Part shown: positions 8,542 through 16,206 of the stretch, in pieces | How positions within the stretch are numbered: the stretch's first letter is position 1 | Layout: the number at the start of each line of letters is the position of its first letter | From: Chitinophaga rhizophila | GTDB taxonomy: Bacteria > Bacteroidota > Bacteroidia > Chitinophagales > Chitinophagaceae | Length of the DNA: 64,000 nt | Assembly (NCBI RefSeq): GCF_019492185.1 | Contig: NZ_JAICCF010000002.1 | Span: 930,001 to 994,000 of the forward strand | Direction of reading: 5' to 3' | Translations under genes and position numbers: made by a program | The notes under the pieces: generated by a model | The model's database searches: none | What the model saw: the letters and a program-made list of their open reading frames with translations, nothing else | What the model was told of the DNA's origin: nothing

Positions 8542-8745
8542 CTATGGAGAGATGTCCTGATCACTCCCTAGAAGTAAACTTATGATATGGGAGGTTCTTT
8601 GGGTAACCGATTCTGTTAATTCCAATTCGCTGATATCAAATGCATATAAATAAAGCATCTGCATTAAGTACTGGGCGATTTTCCTCAGTGTGAGGAAGAG
8701 TTTCTCTTCAGATAAAGAAATGAGCTGGTTACTCTCGTATTTCAT
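8542..8745 (-). CDS. small helical unknown protein
   Basis: It encodes 67 residues, largely helical (KLFLTLRKIAQYLMQMLYLYAFDISELEL), with no recognisable motif. It is first in the row of minus-strand genes that continues with the 238-aa protein, the histidine kinase and the HEPN protein. The 118-bp gap to the next gene is larger than the gaps within that group. Upstream are the inverted structured elements at 8808-8980, which could carry its promoter or regulate it. Confidence 0.45.
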   Translation of the reverse strand: MKYESNQLISLSEEKLFLTLRKIAQYLMQMLYLYAFDISELELTESVTQRTSHIISLLLGSDQDISP

Positions 8746-8807
8746 AGCAGTAAGTAATAGTGGAAAAATAAAAGGACTGCTTTGAGAACTAACCAGGAGA
8801 ATAAAAA

Positions 8808-8880
8808 AAGACGTGGGTTAGTCCCTATCGTTCCTGAAGGGCTACGACACCCCGATGGCGAATAAGGACGCCCACGTCTT
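8808..8880 (+). ncRNA. structured element X, possible small RNA or mobile hairpin
   Basis: The ends AAGACGTGGG (8808-8817) and CCCACGTCTT (8871-8880) are perfectly complementary, and a second short pairing GTCC/GGAC lies inside. The enclosed core (8826-8869) recurs in inverted orientation at 8916-8964. Core wording is kept between the two copies while the outer stems differ in sequence but still pair, which is what a structured RNA would show. I do not recognise a known RNA family. Confidence 0.5.
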
Positions 8881-8899
8881 GACCTTAAATATAATAAGG

Positions 8900-8980
8900 A
8901 AAACGTGAGCGATCTACCTTATTTCCCGCCATCTCCAAAAGGTCGTAGTTTTCAGGAGCGAGATAAAGCAAATACGCTTT
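8900..8980 (-). ncRNA. structured element Y, inverted copy of element X
   Basis: Read on the minus strand, the core at 8916-8964 repeats element X with small gaps. Shared blocks are TCG-TCCTGAA, CTACGAC, GATGGCG and AATAAGG. The outer arms AAAGCGT (8974-8980) and ACGTTTT (8900-8906) pair with one G-U, so the closing stem is maintained with different bases. The two copies are 45 bp apart and face each other. They could also fold into one long imperfect hairpin if transcribed together. Confidence 0.45.
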
Positions 8981-9061
8981 GAAATTAATATTTTAGAATC
9001 TCTATGAGCTATATATGAGCATCTCTTTAAATCATTTTAACGCATCACAAGTCAAATAAAA

Positions 9062-9093
9062 TAACTTAAAATCACTAATTAAACTTTAAGTTA
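9062..9093. promoter_or_regulatory. inverted repeat, possible operator of the HTH gene
   Basis: TAACTTAAA (9062-9070) and TTTAAGTTA (9085-9093) are perfect nine-base arms spaced by 14 bp, located 53 bp before the start of a one-domain HTH regulator. Autoregulation through this site is plausible. Confidence 0.4.
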
Positions 9094-9145
9094 CTGTTAT
9101 AATACTGAATGTTAGCACTTTGTATCTTTTTTCGTTAGTTGCAGA

Positions 9146-9355
9146 ATGACTGGTTCCAAGAAAAAATATAATAGAATCAAAATTGTGCTATTAGAAAAAG
9201 AAAAGACCAATATTTGGTTAGCAGAACAGTTAGAGGTCAGCTCTACTGCAGTCTCTAAATGGTGTACGAATAGGAATCAGCCGACTGTTGAAACGTTATT
9301 TAAAATTGCTGAAATTTTGGATGTGAAGGTTTGCGAACTACTTGTGAGTAATTAG
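9146..9355 (+). CDS. small Cro/C1-type HTH regulator
   Basis: The 69 residues are almost entirely an HTH_3/XRE domain. The recognition portion reads WLAEQLEVSSTAVSKWCTN, and the following NRNQPTVETLFKIAEILDVKVCELLV is typical of single-domain phage- and island-type repressors. It has no effector domain. It lies between the minus-strand kinase/HEPN group and the plus-strand defence operon, and an inverted repeat stands in front of it, so it may control one or both. The start is the first in-frame ATG after an AT-rich region, with no Shine-Dalgarno sequence visible. Confidence 0.88.
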   Translation: MTGSKKKYNRIKIVLLEKEKTNIWLAEQLEVSSTAVSKWCTNRNQPTVETLFKIAEILDVKVCELLVSN

Positions 9356-9658
9356 CCAAAGATTTATTCTGAGATAGCCCGACTCATCCAAACAAGTAAA
9401 TATTAAAATCTTGAACTAATATTGGCCCCAATTAGTGGATAAGTAATAACTATTGTTGGCATTAGTTCCATAGATATTTCAGTGTTTCAACCTTTATCTT
9501 AAGTTCTCAAAACAAGTATGATACATTAATACTACACCATCTAGTTTAAATGAATGTTTGAAAAATGAAAGACAAATAGATCATATAATCTGTCATGTAG
9601 CAATATTAAGCCGCTTGTATTTTCACAATCACCTTATCTAACTAACAATCCCACCTCA
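9356..9658. other. leader region of the defence operon
   Basis: These 303 bp are AT-rich with no gene. TTTG-like words occur (for example GTTTG near 9560) but no convincing -33/-7 pair, and I saw no strong hairpin. The promoter of the OLD nuclease operon must lie here unless it is read through from the HTH gene. Confidence 0.4.
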
Positions 9659-11848
9659 ATGAACATCAGTTCTGTACATATCCGCAATTTTAGAAAGCTA
9701 AAGGATTGCCGGATAGACATAGCAACGAATCAAACTTTATTTGTTGGAGCTAACAATAGCGGGAAAACATCCGCGATGGACGCATTAATACTGTTCTTAA
9801 AATTAAGAAAAGGGTTTTCAACAAGAGATTTTACCCTTTCCAATTGGCATGACATTGACAAAATTGGGGAAAGCTGGATTCGGCAAACAGAAAAAGAGAT
9901 CGATCTATCTTTTTCGCCATGGAAAGATAGTGTTCCATCACTTGATATTTGGTTAAATATAAAATCATATGAACTACATTATATTCATCACCTAATCCCT
10001 ACTTTAGATTGGAAAACTGGTCTTTTAGGTATTCGTATACGTTTTGAACCAGATAATATTGAGAAGTTATGTAGAGACTTTACTGAAGGATTTAATGCTG
10101 CTAGGCGACTAGAGAATCCACCGATACAAGACGACAAATTTAAAATTTGGCCTAAAAGTTTATGGGCATTCTTAGACGAAAAAGGAAATCTTAATAGCTA
10201 TTTCAAACTTAAGACTTATCTATTAGATCCCGATCAATATGCCAGTTTCCAAGAATTACCTTCATCTATCGAAGAGTTGAAAGGTGATCCTCTCGCAGGA
10301 CTTATAAAGGTAGACATTATTAATGCTCAAAGGGGATTTTCTGATATTAATACAGAAGGAGAATCAATATCTGGGTTTAAAAATCTCTCTAATCAATTGC
10401 GAAGCTACTACGATCGACACCTAAACCCCACAATCAGCCCAACAGAAAATGATGTTAAAGCACTGAATGCTATTAACGAGACAAAAAGAATTTTCGACGA
10501 AAACGTAAATACAAATTTCCAGGCACCCTTGAGTGAATTAGCAATGCTTAATTATCCAGGGTTTGGAAATCCAAAAATAACTCTCTCAACTAAATTCAGC
10601 AGTTTAGATGGACTTAATCATGAATCGGCAGTCTTGTATTCACTTGGAGACAACTTATCTCTGCCAGAAAGATATAATGGTCTGGGCTATCAAAACTTAA
10701 TATCCATAATTTTCAAACTTATACGTTTCCGTGATGAGTGGATGCAAGTTGGAAAAATCGCGAAAATAGGTCTATCAGATTCTGATACATACTACTTTGA
10801 ACCTTTACACTTAGTTCTCATAGAAGAACCGGAGGCACACTTGCACGCGCAAGTGCAACAAGTCTTTATTAGAAAAGCGTATGAAGTTCTCAGAACACAT
10901 ATAAATTTAGGCAAGGATTCCAAATTCGAAACTCAACTCATTATAAGCACACATTCCAATCACATCGCTCATGAAACCGATTTTTCATCATTGAGATATT
11001 TTAAGCGCCAACGTAGTAGCGCCATTGAAATGACTACTTCTACTGTAATAAATCTATCTGAGACATTTGGAACCGATGATGAAACTACACGATTTACAAT
11101 ACGATATCTGAAGACTACCCATTGTGACCTGTTCTTTGCAGATGCTGTGATTCTGGTCGAAGGACCAGCAGAACGCATGCTCATCCCATATTTTATAAAA
11201 AATCATACTTTACTCTATAACTGCTATCTATCTATACTAGAGATCGGTGGTAGCCATGCACATCGTCTCAGACCATTAATTGAAAAACTTGGTTTGATAA
11301 CCTTAATTATCACAGACTTAGATACTGTTAATGGCACTACTAAATGTCAACCAGAAAAAGGAAAAGGTTACAAAAGCGGTAATGATACAATCAAAAATTG
11401 GATACCAGGGATCGAAGACTTTGATGAACTAATTACTCTTTCTTTTGATCAGAAACAATTTGAAGATCTTCCCATAAGAGTTGCTTATCAGACAACTATA
11501 TCTACAAAACGGGAAAACTCTACTGAAGAGGTCTATCCATATACATTTGAGGATTCCTTAGTAATGACTAATAGGAATTTATTTAAAGAGTTACACAAAT
11601 CATCTGGATTATTGAATAAGATGGTCGAAGCAGCCCAGCAAGAAGATACAAAAACATCGGCTAAACTACTATATGAAGCTATCACTCAAAAAAATGCAAA
11701 AAAGGCAGAATTCGCATTAGAGCTTTTTTTCTTTGAACATCCTAAGACATTAAAAACACCAACTTACATTGAGGAAGGTTTATCATGGTTAGAAAAACTC
11801 CTTTTACCAGCTGAAACTCCCAAAAATATAAGTACAAAATCTAAATAA
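9659..11848 (+). CDS. OLD-family ATP-dependent nuclease (GajA-like)
   Basis: The 729-residue protein begins with an SMC/RecF-like ABC ATPase. It has Walker A GANNSGKT at 30-37, an ABC-signature-like NGLGYQNL near 340, Walker B LIEEPEAHLH at 387-396, and the switch STHS at 430-433. A C-terminal TOPRIM domain follows, with VILVEGPAE (metal-binding Glu501) and ITDLD (Asp553, Asp555). This is the architecture of class 2 OLD nucleases, which are encoded next to a UvrD-like helicase and form the Gabija anti-phage system with it. Founding GajA is shorter (under 600 residues), so the insert between about 60 and 330 is large. The helicase gene follows after 7 bp. Base composition is clearly more AT-rich than the flanking chromosome. 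Confidence 0.9.
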   Translation: MNISSVHIRNFRKLKDCRIDIATNQTLFVGANNSGKTSAMDALILFLKLRKGFSTRDFTLSNWHDIDKIGESWIRQTEKEIDLSFSPWKDSVPSLDIWLNIKSYELHYIHHLIPTLDWKTGLLGIRIRFEPDNIEKLCRDFTEGFNAARRLENPPIQDDKFKIWPKSLWAFLDEKGNLNSYFKLKTYLLDPDQYASFQELPSSIEELKGDPLAGLIKVDIINAQRGFSDINTEGESISGFKNLSNQLRSYYDRHLNPTISPTENDVKALNAINETKRIFDENVNTNFQAPLSELAMLNYPGFGNPKITLSTKFSSLDGLNHESAVLYSLGDNLSLPERYNGLGYQNLISIIFKLIRFRDEWMQVGKIAKIGLSDSDTYYFEPLHLVLIEEPEAHLHAQVQQVFIRKAYEVLRTHINLGKDSKFETQLIISTHSNHIAHETDFSSLRYFKRQRSSAIEMTTSTVINLSETFGTDDETTRFTIRYLKTTHCDLFFADAVILVEGPAERMLIPYFIKNHTLLYNCYLSILEIGGSHAHRLRPLIEKLGLITLIITDLDTVNGTTKCQPEKGKGYKSGNDTIKNWIPGIEDFDELITLSFDQKQFEDLPIRVAYQTTISTKRENSTEEVYPYTFEDSLVMTNRNLFKELHKSSGLLNKMVEAAQQEDTKTSAKLLYEAITQKNAKKAEFALELFFFEHPKTLKTPTYIEEGLSWLEKLLLPAETPKNISTKSK

Positions 11849-11855
11849 TTTACAA

Positions 11856-13751
11856 ATGTACACTAACGATATAGACAGCCTAGTTGATGAACAGATTTTT
11901 CGATGCCTTGATCTCCAATCCCCTAAAAGTTTTTTTTTATTTGCAGGCGCAGGTTCTGGTAAAACTCGATCCTTAGTTAATGTACTTGAAATTTTTGAAA
12001 AGGAATTTGGACAAAGCCTAAGATTAACTAGGCGTAAAGTAGCCGTTATTACTTATACAAATGCCGCATCGGAGGAAATCATACATCGTCTCAAAGCCAA
12101 TCCTATATTTTGGGTGTCTACAATACACAGTTTTAGCTGGCAACTTATACAAAACTTTACAAAGGATATTAAAGAATGGTTAGAACAGAACCTACAGAAT
12201 GACATAGTCAAACTAGAAGCTGAACAAGCTCGTAGTCGCAATCCCAATAATAAGACATCAATCTTAAGAGCAAAACAGATTGAGTCAAAAAAAAGAAGAC
12301 TCTTATACCTCCCCAACATCTCTAGCTTCACATATAATCCAAATGGGGACAATACATCTAAAGAATCATTGAATCATAGTGAAGTCATAAGCATTACTGC
12401 ACATCTTATACAAAATAAGGCGCTCATGCAGGATATAACAATCAGCCGTTTCCCAATCATTCTTGTTGATGAGAGCCAAGATACTAAAAAAGAACTTATT
12501 GAAGCTCTTTTCCAGTTACAGGAAGCAAACAAGAATAGATTTACATTGGGACTATTCGGAGACACAATGCAAAGAATCTATATGGATGGAAAAGAAAATC
12601 TTGGTAACCAGTTACCAAATGATTGGGTCCTACCTGAAAAGAAAATGAACCACCGATCCAGTAAAAGAATAATTGCGCTTGTAAACGACATACGTAAATC
12701 AGTAGATAAAAAAGAGCAATATCCACGTACAGAAAAGTCAGAGGGGGTAGTTCGCCTTTTTATTGTTGATCGCGGTATATCTAAAATTCAAGCAGAAAAT
12801 AACGCATCAAGAGAAATGATCCGTATAACCAATGATGAACTTTGGGATTTAAGCTCAAGTGGAGTGAAAACATTAATTCTTGAACATCACATGGCTGCAC
12901 AACGATTAGGTTTCTTTGATTTCTTTGAACCACTATATCATAATGATAAAACGAGTACCGGCCTTTTAGATGGATCACTTGCCCCCGCTAATTTTTTCAT
13001 TAAAATCATTATACCACTAAAAAATGCATTTGACCAGTCAGATCGCTTTGCACAAATGCGTATTGTAAAAGAATATTCTAAGTTGCTTGCCCGAGAGGAG
13101 CTAGTAAAAATAAAAGAACAAGAAAAGAATCTTCTAAAAGCCAATGAAGCAATCATAAGTCTTCTTACTCTTTGGAATGACGAAAATGATCCAACTTTAA
13201 TATCCATTTTAGAAAACATTTATGCGTCAAACCTTTTTCCCATTCCTGAAGTAATATATCCGCTTGTTGAGAAACATAAATACCGAGAAAAAATTGGAGC
13301 CATTGATATAAATGATTCCAATGAAGAGGAAGAACAGTCTTCAACTGATACACTCCTTGCTTGGCAACAAGCCCTTACTTGCCCATATAGTCAGGTAGTT
13401 AAATATAGCCAATACCTTGCTGAAGATTCAAAATTCGGCACACATCAAGGCGTCAAGGGCTTAGAGTTCCCAAGAGTGATGGTTGTTATAGACGATGAAG
13501 AGGCTCGCGGTTTCATCTTCTCCTACGACAAATTATTTGGAACAAAAGATCCCACTTCCACAGATAAAAAAAATGAGGAAGAAGGTAAAGATACTGCGGT
13601 AGATAGAACGAAAAGATTGTTTTATGTTGCATGCAGTAGGGCATGCGATAGTCTCGCTATTGTGGCTTATACAAACCTACCTGAAAACTTGAAAAGAAAC
13701 GTCATCCAATATCAATGGTTCACGGAAGACGAAGTCCTGATCCTTAAATAA
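11856..13751 (+). CDS. UvrD/Rep-like superfamily 1 helicase (GajB-like)
   Basis: The 631-residue protein shows the SF1A helicase motifs in order. Walker A is AGAGSGKT at 30-37, motif Ia is ITYTNAASEE near 65-74, and motif II is VDESQDT at 204-210. Motif III is FGDTMQRIY near 234-242, motif V is THQGVKGLEFPRV near 529, and motif VI is FYVACSRA near 590. In Gabija the helicase-like GajB supports or is activated with the OLD nuclease to attack foreign DNA; here the same pairing and a 7-bp spacing are seen. It is longer than founding GajB (about 490 residues); extra sequence lies between motifs Ia and II and in the 2B region. All motifs needed for ATP hydrolysis appear intact. Confidence 0.9.
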   Translation: MYTNDIDSLVDEQIFRCLDLQSPKSFFLFAGAGSGKTRSLVNVLEIFEKEFGQSLRLTRRKVAVITYTNAASEEIIHRLKANPIFWVSTIHSFSWQLIQNFTKDIKEWLEQNLQNDIVKLEAEQARSRNPNNKTSILRAKQIESKKRRLLYLPNISSFTYNPNGDNTSKESLNHSEVISITAHLIQNKALMQDITISRFPIILVDESQDTKKELIEALFQLQEANKNRFTLGLFGDTMQRIYMDGKENLGNQLPNDWVLPEKKMNHRSSKRIIALVNDIRKSVDKKEQYPRTEKSEGVVRLFIVDRGISKIQAENNASREMIRITNDELWDLSSSGVKTLILEHHMAAQRLGFFDFFEPLYHNDKTSTGLLDGSLAPANFFIKIIIPLKNAFDQSDRFAQMRIVKEYSKLLAREELVKIKEQEKNLLKANEAIISLLTLWNDENDPTLISILENIYASNLFPIPEVIYPLVEKHKYREKIGAIDINDSNEEEEQSSTDTLLAWQQALTCPYSQVVKYSQYLAEDSKFGTHQGVKGLEFPRVMVVIDDEEARGFIFSYDKLFGTKDPTSTDKKNEEEGKDTAVDRTKRLFYVACSRACDSLAIVAYTNLPENLKRNVIQYQWFTEDEVLILK

Positions 13752-13839
13752 GACAATTACTTGAATTTGCATCCAAATAAACCAACAGACTAATTTTACT
13801 TTGATATCAACATTATAAATTTCATAAAAATGGCATCAC

Positions 13840-14304
13840 ATGAACGCAATAGGCTTTAGAGCTACACCGACAGAAATTACTTACGCTATCACATGTTTAC
13901 AAGACAACGGATTACAATTATTGGCGGTTGAGCACATTAAATTGCCTCTTTCACTAATATTTCCTGAAAAACTAAATTTCCTTAGAACTACCGTAAAAGA
14001 TCTTATTCTAGAGTTCCATATTATCAGAGCTGGGATAAGAACGATCGAAAGCTCCTCATCAAACGTAAACATTGAGAGAATTTCATTTGAAGCAGTTCTT
14101 CAAGAACTTTTAAGCAGCTCCACAATTGAAAAATATCTTGCCGCGGAAATTAGTACCATGTTTCCTAAGCTTCAAATAGAAAAAGTTCAATTTAAAAAAT
14201 TGGTAAATGATAAAAAAGCATCTTACCGAAATATTGAACTGGATTCATTTAAGCCAAATCAACGAGAAGCAATCTTAGTATCGATAGCAAGTCTAAACAT
14301 ATAA
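13840..14304 (+). CDS. unknown 154-aa protein of the defence operon
   Basis: I recognise no family with certainty. The pattern is a strand with hairpin (NAIGFRATPTEITYAITCL, QLLAVEHIKLP), then a long helix leading into AGIRTIESSS, then helices, and a C-terminal helix after KPNQREAIL. This order resembles an RNase H/RuvC-like fold such as DUF3010. The Glu in TIESSS would sit where RuvC-like enzymes keep an acidic residue, but the first strand has no Asp, so catalysis is doubtful. It lies 88 bp after the helicase and two bases before the kinase start, so it is best seen as the kinase's operon partner. Confidence 0.6.
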   Translation: MNAIGFRATPTEITYAITCLQDNGLQLLAVEHIKLPLSLIFPEKLNFLRTTVKDLILEFHIIRAGIRTIESSSSNVNIERISFEAVLQELLSSSTIEKYLAAEISTMFPKLQIEKVQFKKLVNDKKASYRNIELDSFKPNQREAILVSIASLNI

Positions 14305-14306
14305 CA

Positions 14307-15362
14307 ATGACCACAACAGTTACATCCACAAGTTTGGGATTCTCCCCTATATGCGAAATTGGGAAAAATGGAAAAAATTCCGAGGTCTTTAAGGCAACAG
14401 ATATTCAGCTCAATTGCATAATAGCGGTAAAAAGAGTGGCAAAAAGCAAAATCCCTAATCCAAACGAATTTTTTGTCGAAGCGAGAATATTAAACGAATC
14501 AGAACATCAACATGTAGTACCAATAAAGTTTGCCTCAATGGACAACGATTATATATATTTAGGGATGCCATATTACTCAAAGGGCTCTCTAAAAGATTTA
14601 ATCGATAGTAGATTTTTAACAGTTAGGGAAATTCTGCGTTATAGTATTCAATTCCTCTCAGGTTTAAACAATATACATTCCAAGAAATTAATTCATTTTG
14701 ATATTAAACCTGACAATATTTTAATATCTGATAACAATACTGCTTTAGTATCCGATTTTGGACTAGCCAAAGCTATGGATATTTTTGGATTGTCAGAATT
14801 GGATCAAGCTTATTATAAGCATTTACCTCCTGAATACTTTAAGACGTCCAAACATAGTATGTTATATGATATATATTCAGCTGGCTTAACCTTGTATCGT
14901 CTTTGTAATGGTAACAAACATTTTTATGATCAACTAGCTCTATTTCCCGACAGAGACGACAAGAAATTTGCAATAACAAATGGTAAATTTCCTGATCGTT
15001 CATCTTTTAAAATACATATTCCAAAGAAGTTAAGAAAAATTATCAAAAAAGCCTTATCTCTTAAACCTGAAGATCGTCATCAAACAGTTTTGGAATTGAC
15101 AAATGAACTAAGCGAGATAAATGAATTACTAGACTGGAATTACTCGGAATCGCAAGATAGTTTTAATTGGAATAAAGATGATGGACAAAGAAAAATTAGT
15201 ATAAGTCTAAAAAAATTAGCAAATTCACAGTATGAACTAATCTCCATGAAAACCATTGTTGCGTCAGGAAATACGCAGAAGATTCAAGAAGGATGTAAGA
15301 GCAATCTCACAATCACGGACGCCGAAAGCATAATCGATAGATTATTAACGTCTTATGAGTAA
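14307..15362 (+). CDS. Hanks-type Ser/Thr protein kinase in the defence operon
   Basis: The 351-residue protein has an intact eukaryotic-like kinase domain over residues about 15-270. A glycine-rich loop IGKNGKNSEV comes first, then the ATP-anchoring Lys42 in AVKRV. The catalytic loop is HFDIKPDN (Asp132), the metal site is DFG (150-152), and LPPEYF stands in the APE position. No transmembrane segment or PASTA domain is present, so it is cytosolic. A separate C-terminal part of about 80 residues (with ISISLKKLANSQYELISMKTI) may bind a partner. Kinases take part in several anti-phage systems through phosphorylation of host or defence proteins. The gene starts 2 bp after the 154-aa gene, and its stop is overlapped by the next small gene. 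Confidence 0.92.
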   Translation: MTTTVTSTSLGFSPICEIGKNGKNSEVFKATDIQLNCIIAVKRVAKSKIPNPNEFFVEARILNESEHQHVVPIKFASMDNDYIYLGMPYYSKGSLKDLIDSRFLTVREILRYSIQFLSGLNNIHSKKLIHFDIKPDNILISDNNTALVSDFGLAKAMDIFGLSELDQAYYKHLPPEYFKTSKHSMLYDIYSAGLTLYRLCNGNKHFYDQLALFPDRDDKKFAITNGKFPDRSSFKIHIPKKLRKIIKKALSLKPEDRHQTVLELTNELSEINELLDWNYSESQDSFNWNKDDGQRKISISLKKLANSQYELISMKTIVASGNTQKIQEGCKSNLTITDAESIIDRLLTSYE

Positions 15363-15534
15363 AAAAAAATCACATAAAAAACATACTACAAGAGAACTTA
15401 ATTCTTTTCCATTTCTTTCTCTTTCTCTGGAAGAGAGATTAAAGCTTTCAGGTGCAAGCAAACTAAACAATAAAAACTCTTCGATTGAAATAAATGAAGA
15501 CTACTGGAAAATGGTAAAGAAAAAAGAGAATTAA
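15355..15534 (+). CDS. 59-aa basic protein overlapping the kinase stop
   Basis: The ATG at 15355 lies in the last codons of the kinase gene (8-bp overlap, shifted frame), a typical sign of translational coupling. The product has a strongly basic N-terminus (MSKKKSHKKH), then FPFLSLSLEERLKLSGASKL and a Lys/Glu-rich end. LEERLKLS is worded like the short linear helices of regulatory or antitoxin peptides. No family is recognised. As a coupled small protein it may bind or be a substrate of the kinase; this is inference from position. Confidence 0.6.
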   Translation: MSKKKSHKKHTTRELNSFPFLSLSLEERLKLSGASKLNNKNSSIEINEDYWKMVKKKEN

Positions 15535-15680
15535 TATTTTCTTTGTATTTATACTATTTTCTTTAATTCTTGACTTACATGTTTTCACCTAATTTAAATT
15601 AGACACAAAACATTATTGTTTAATGCATTTTTATTAGTAATTCGTACACATAGACAATATACAACACAAATCGAACTATC

Positions 15681-15914
15681 GTGAATTGGATGCCATACCC
15701 TGGACAAAAACCAGAAGAATCAGGAAACTACGTTGTAAGTATTAGGAAACCATTTGAACATGGCGAATATGTTTTTAATTATGTCTCCCATTATGATCGT
15801 GAAACAGACTGTTGGTTTAAAAAAGACCTCTTTGACGATAAGCAGCCCAAGGGAGAAGAAATAACACAGATTGTTGTCGGTTGGATAGCTGAACTCCCTA
15901 ACTATCTAGGCTAA
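15681..15914 (+). CDS. small DUF551-like protein
   Basis: It encodes 77 residues. The opening NWMPYPGQKPEESGNYVVSI and the closing VVGWIAELPN follow the pattern of DUF551-type and similar small phage or mobile-element proteins, in which a W-x-P...P..G.Y/W frame holds a short beta sheet. Function of that family is not known. It stands 146 bp after the 59-aa gene on the same strand and may be the last member of the defence transcript or independent. Confidence 0.55.
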   Translation: MNWMPYPGQKPEESGNYVVSIRKPFEHGEYVFNYVSHYDRETDCWFKKDLFDDKQPKGEEITQIVVGWIAELPNYLG

Positions 15915-15987
15915 TAAGTATATCTAAGAATGGGGTTATGGTTCAATCCGTAGTTATATTAACTATTAAGGAATACCGATATCATGC

Positions 15988-16064
15988 TGAAGTGAGGTGA
16001 GGCGGAGCGGAGCCGAACGAAACGATGCCTGCTGGGTACGGCGGCTGTGATATGCTGCTGATAT
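15988..16064. other. GC-rich patch in AT-rich island DNA
   Basis: A purine-rich, G-rich run (GTGAGGTGAGGCGGAGCGG) followed by CCGAACGAAACGATGCC and a GC-rich tail stands out sharply from its AT-rich surroundings between two converging genes. No gene or clear hairpin is supported. Similar wording is common in mobile DNA, so it may be imported debris or a junction. Confidence 0.3.
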
Positions 16065-16206
16065 TTTTTAACTTTGAATATAGTACCATGGACAATCAAC
16101 AACCACAATTCCGAGACTATAATATATTGTAAACTATAAACTTTACAATGTAACTCCTGACTATACAAAGCAATAAGGAGTGACTTCTTTAGCTAATAAT
16201 TATTTA

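Noticed and set aside
8808..8980. Hammerhead, twister or pistol ribozyme, or retron RNA
   Set aside because: The core words do not match the conserved nucleotides of those RNAs and no reverse transcriptase gene is near.
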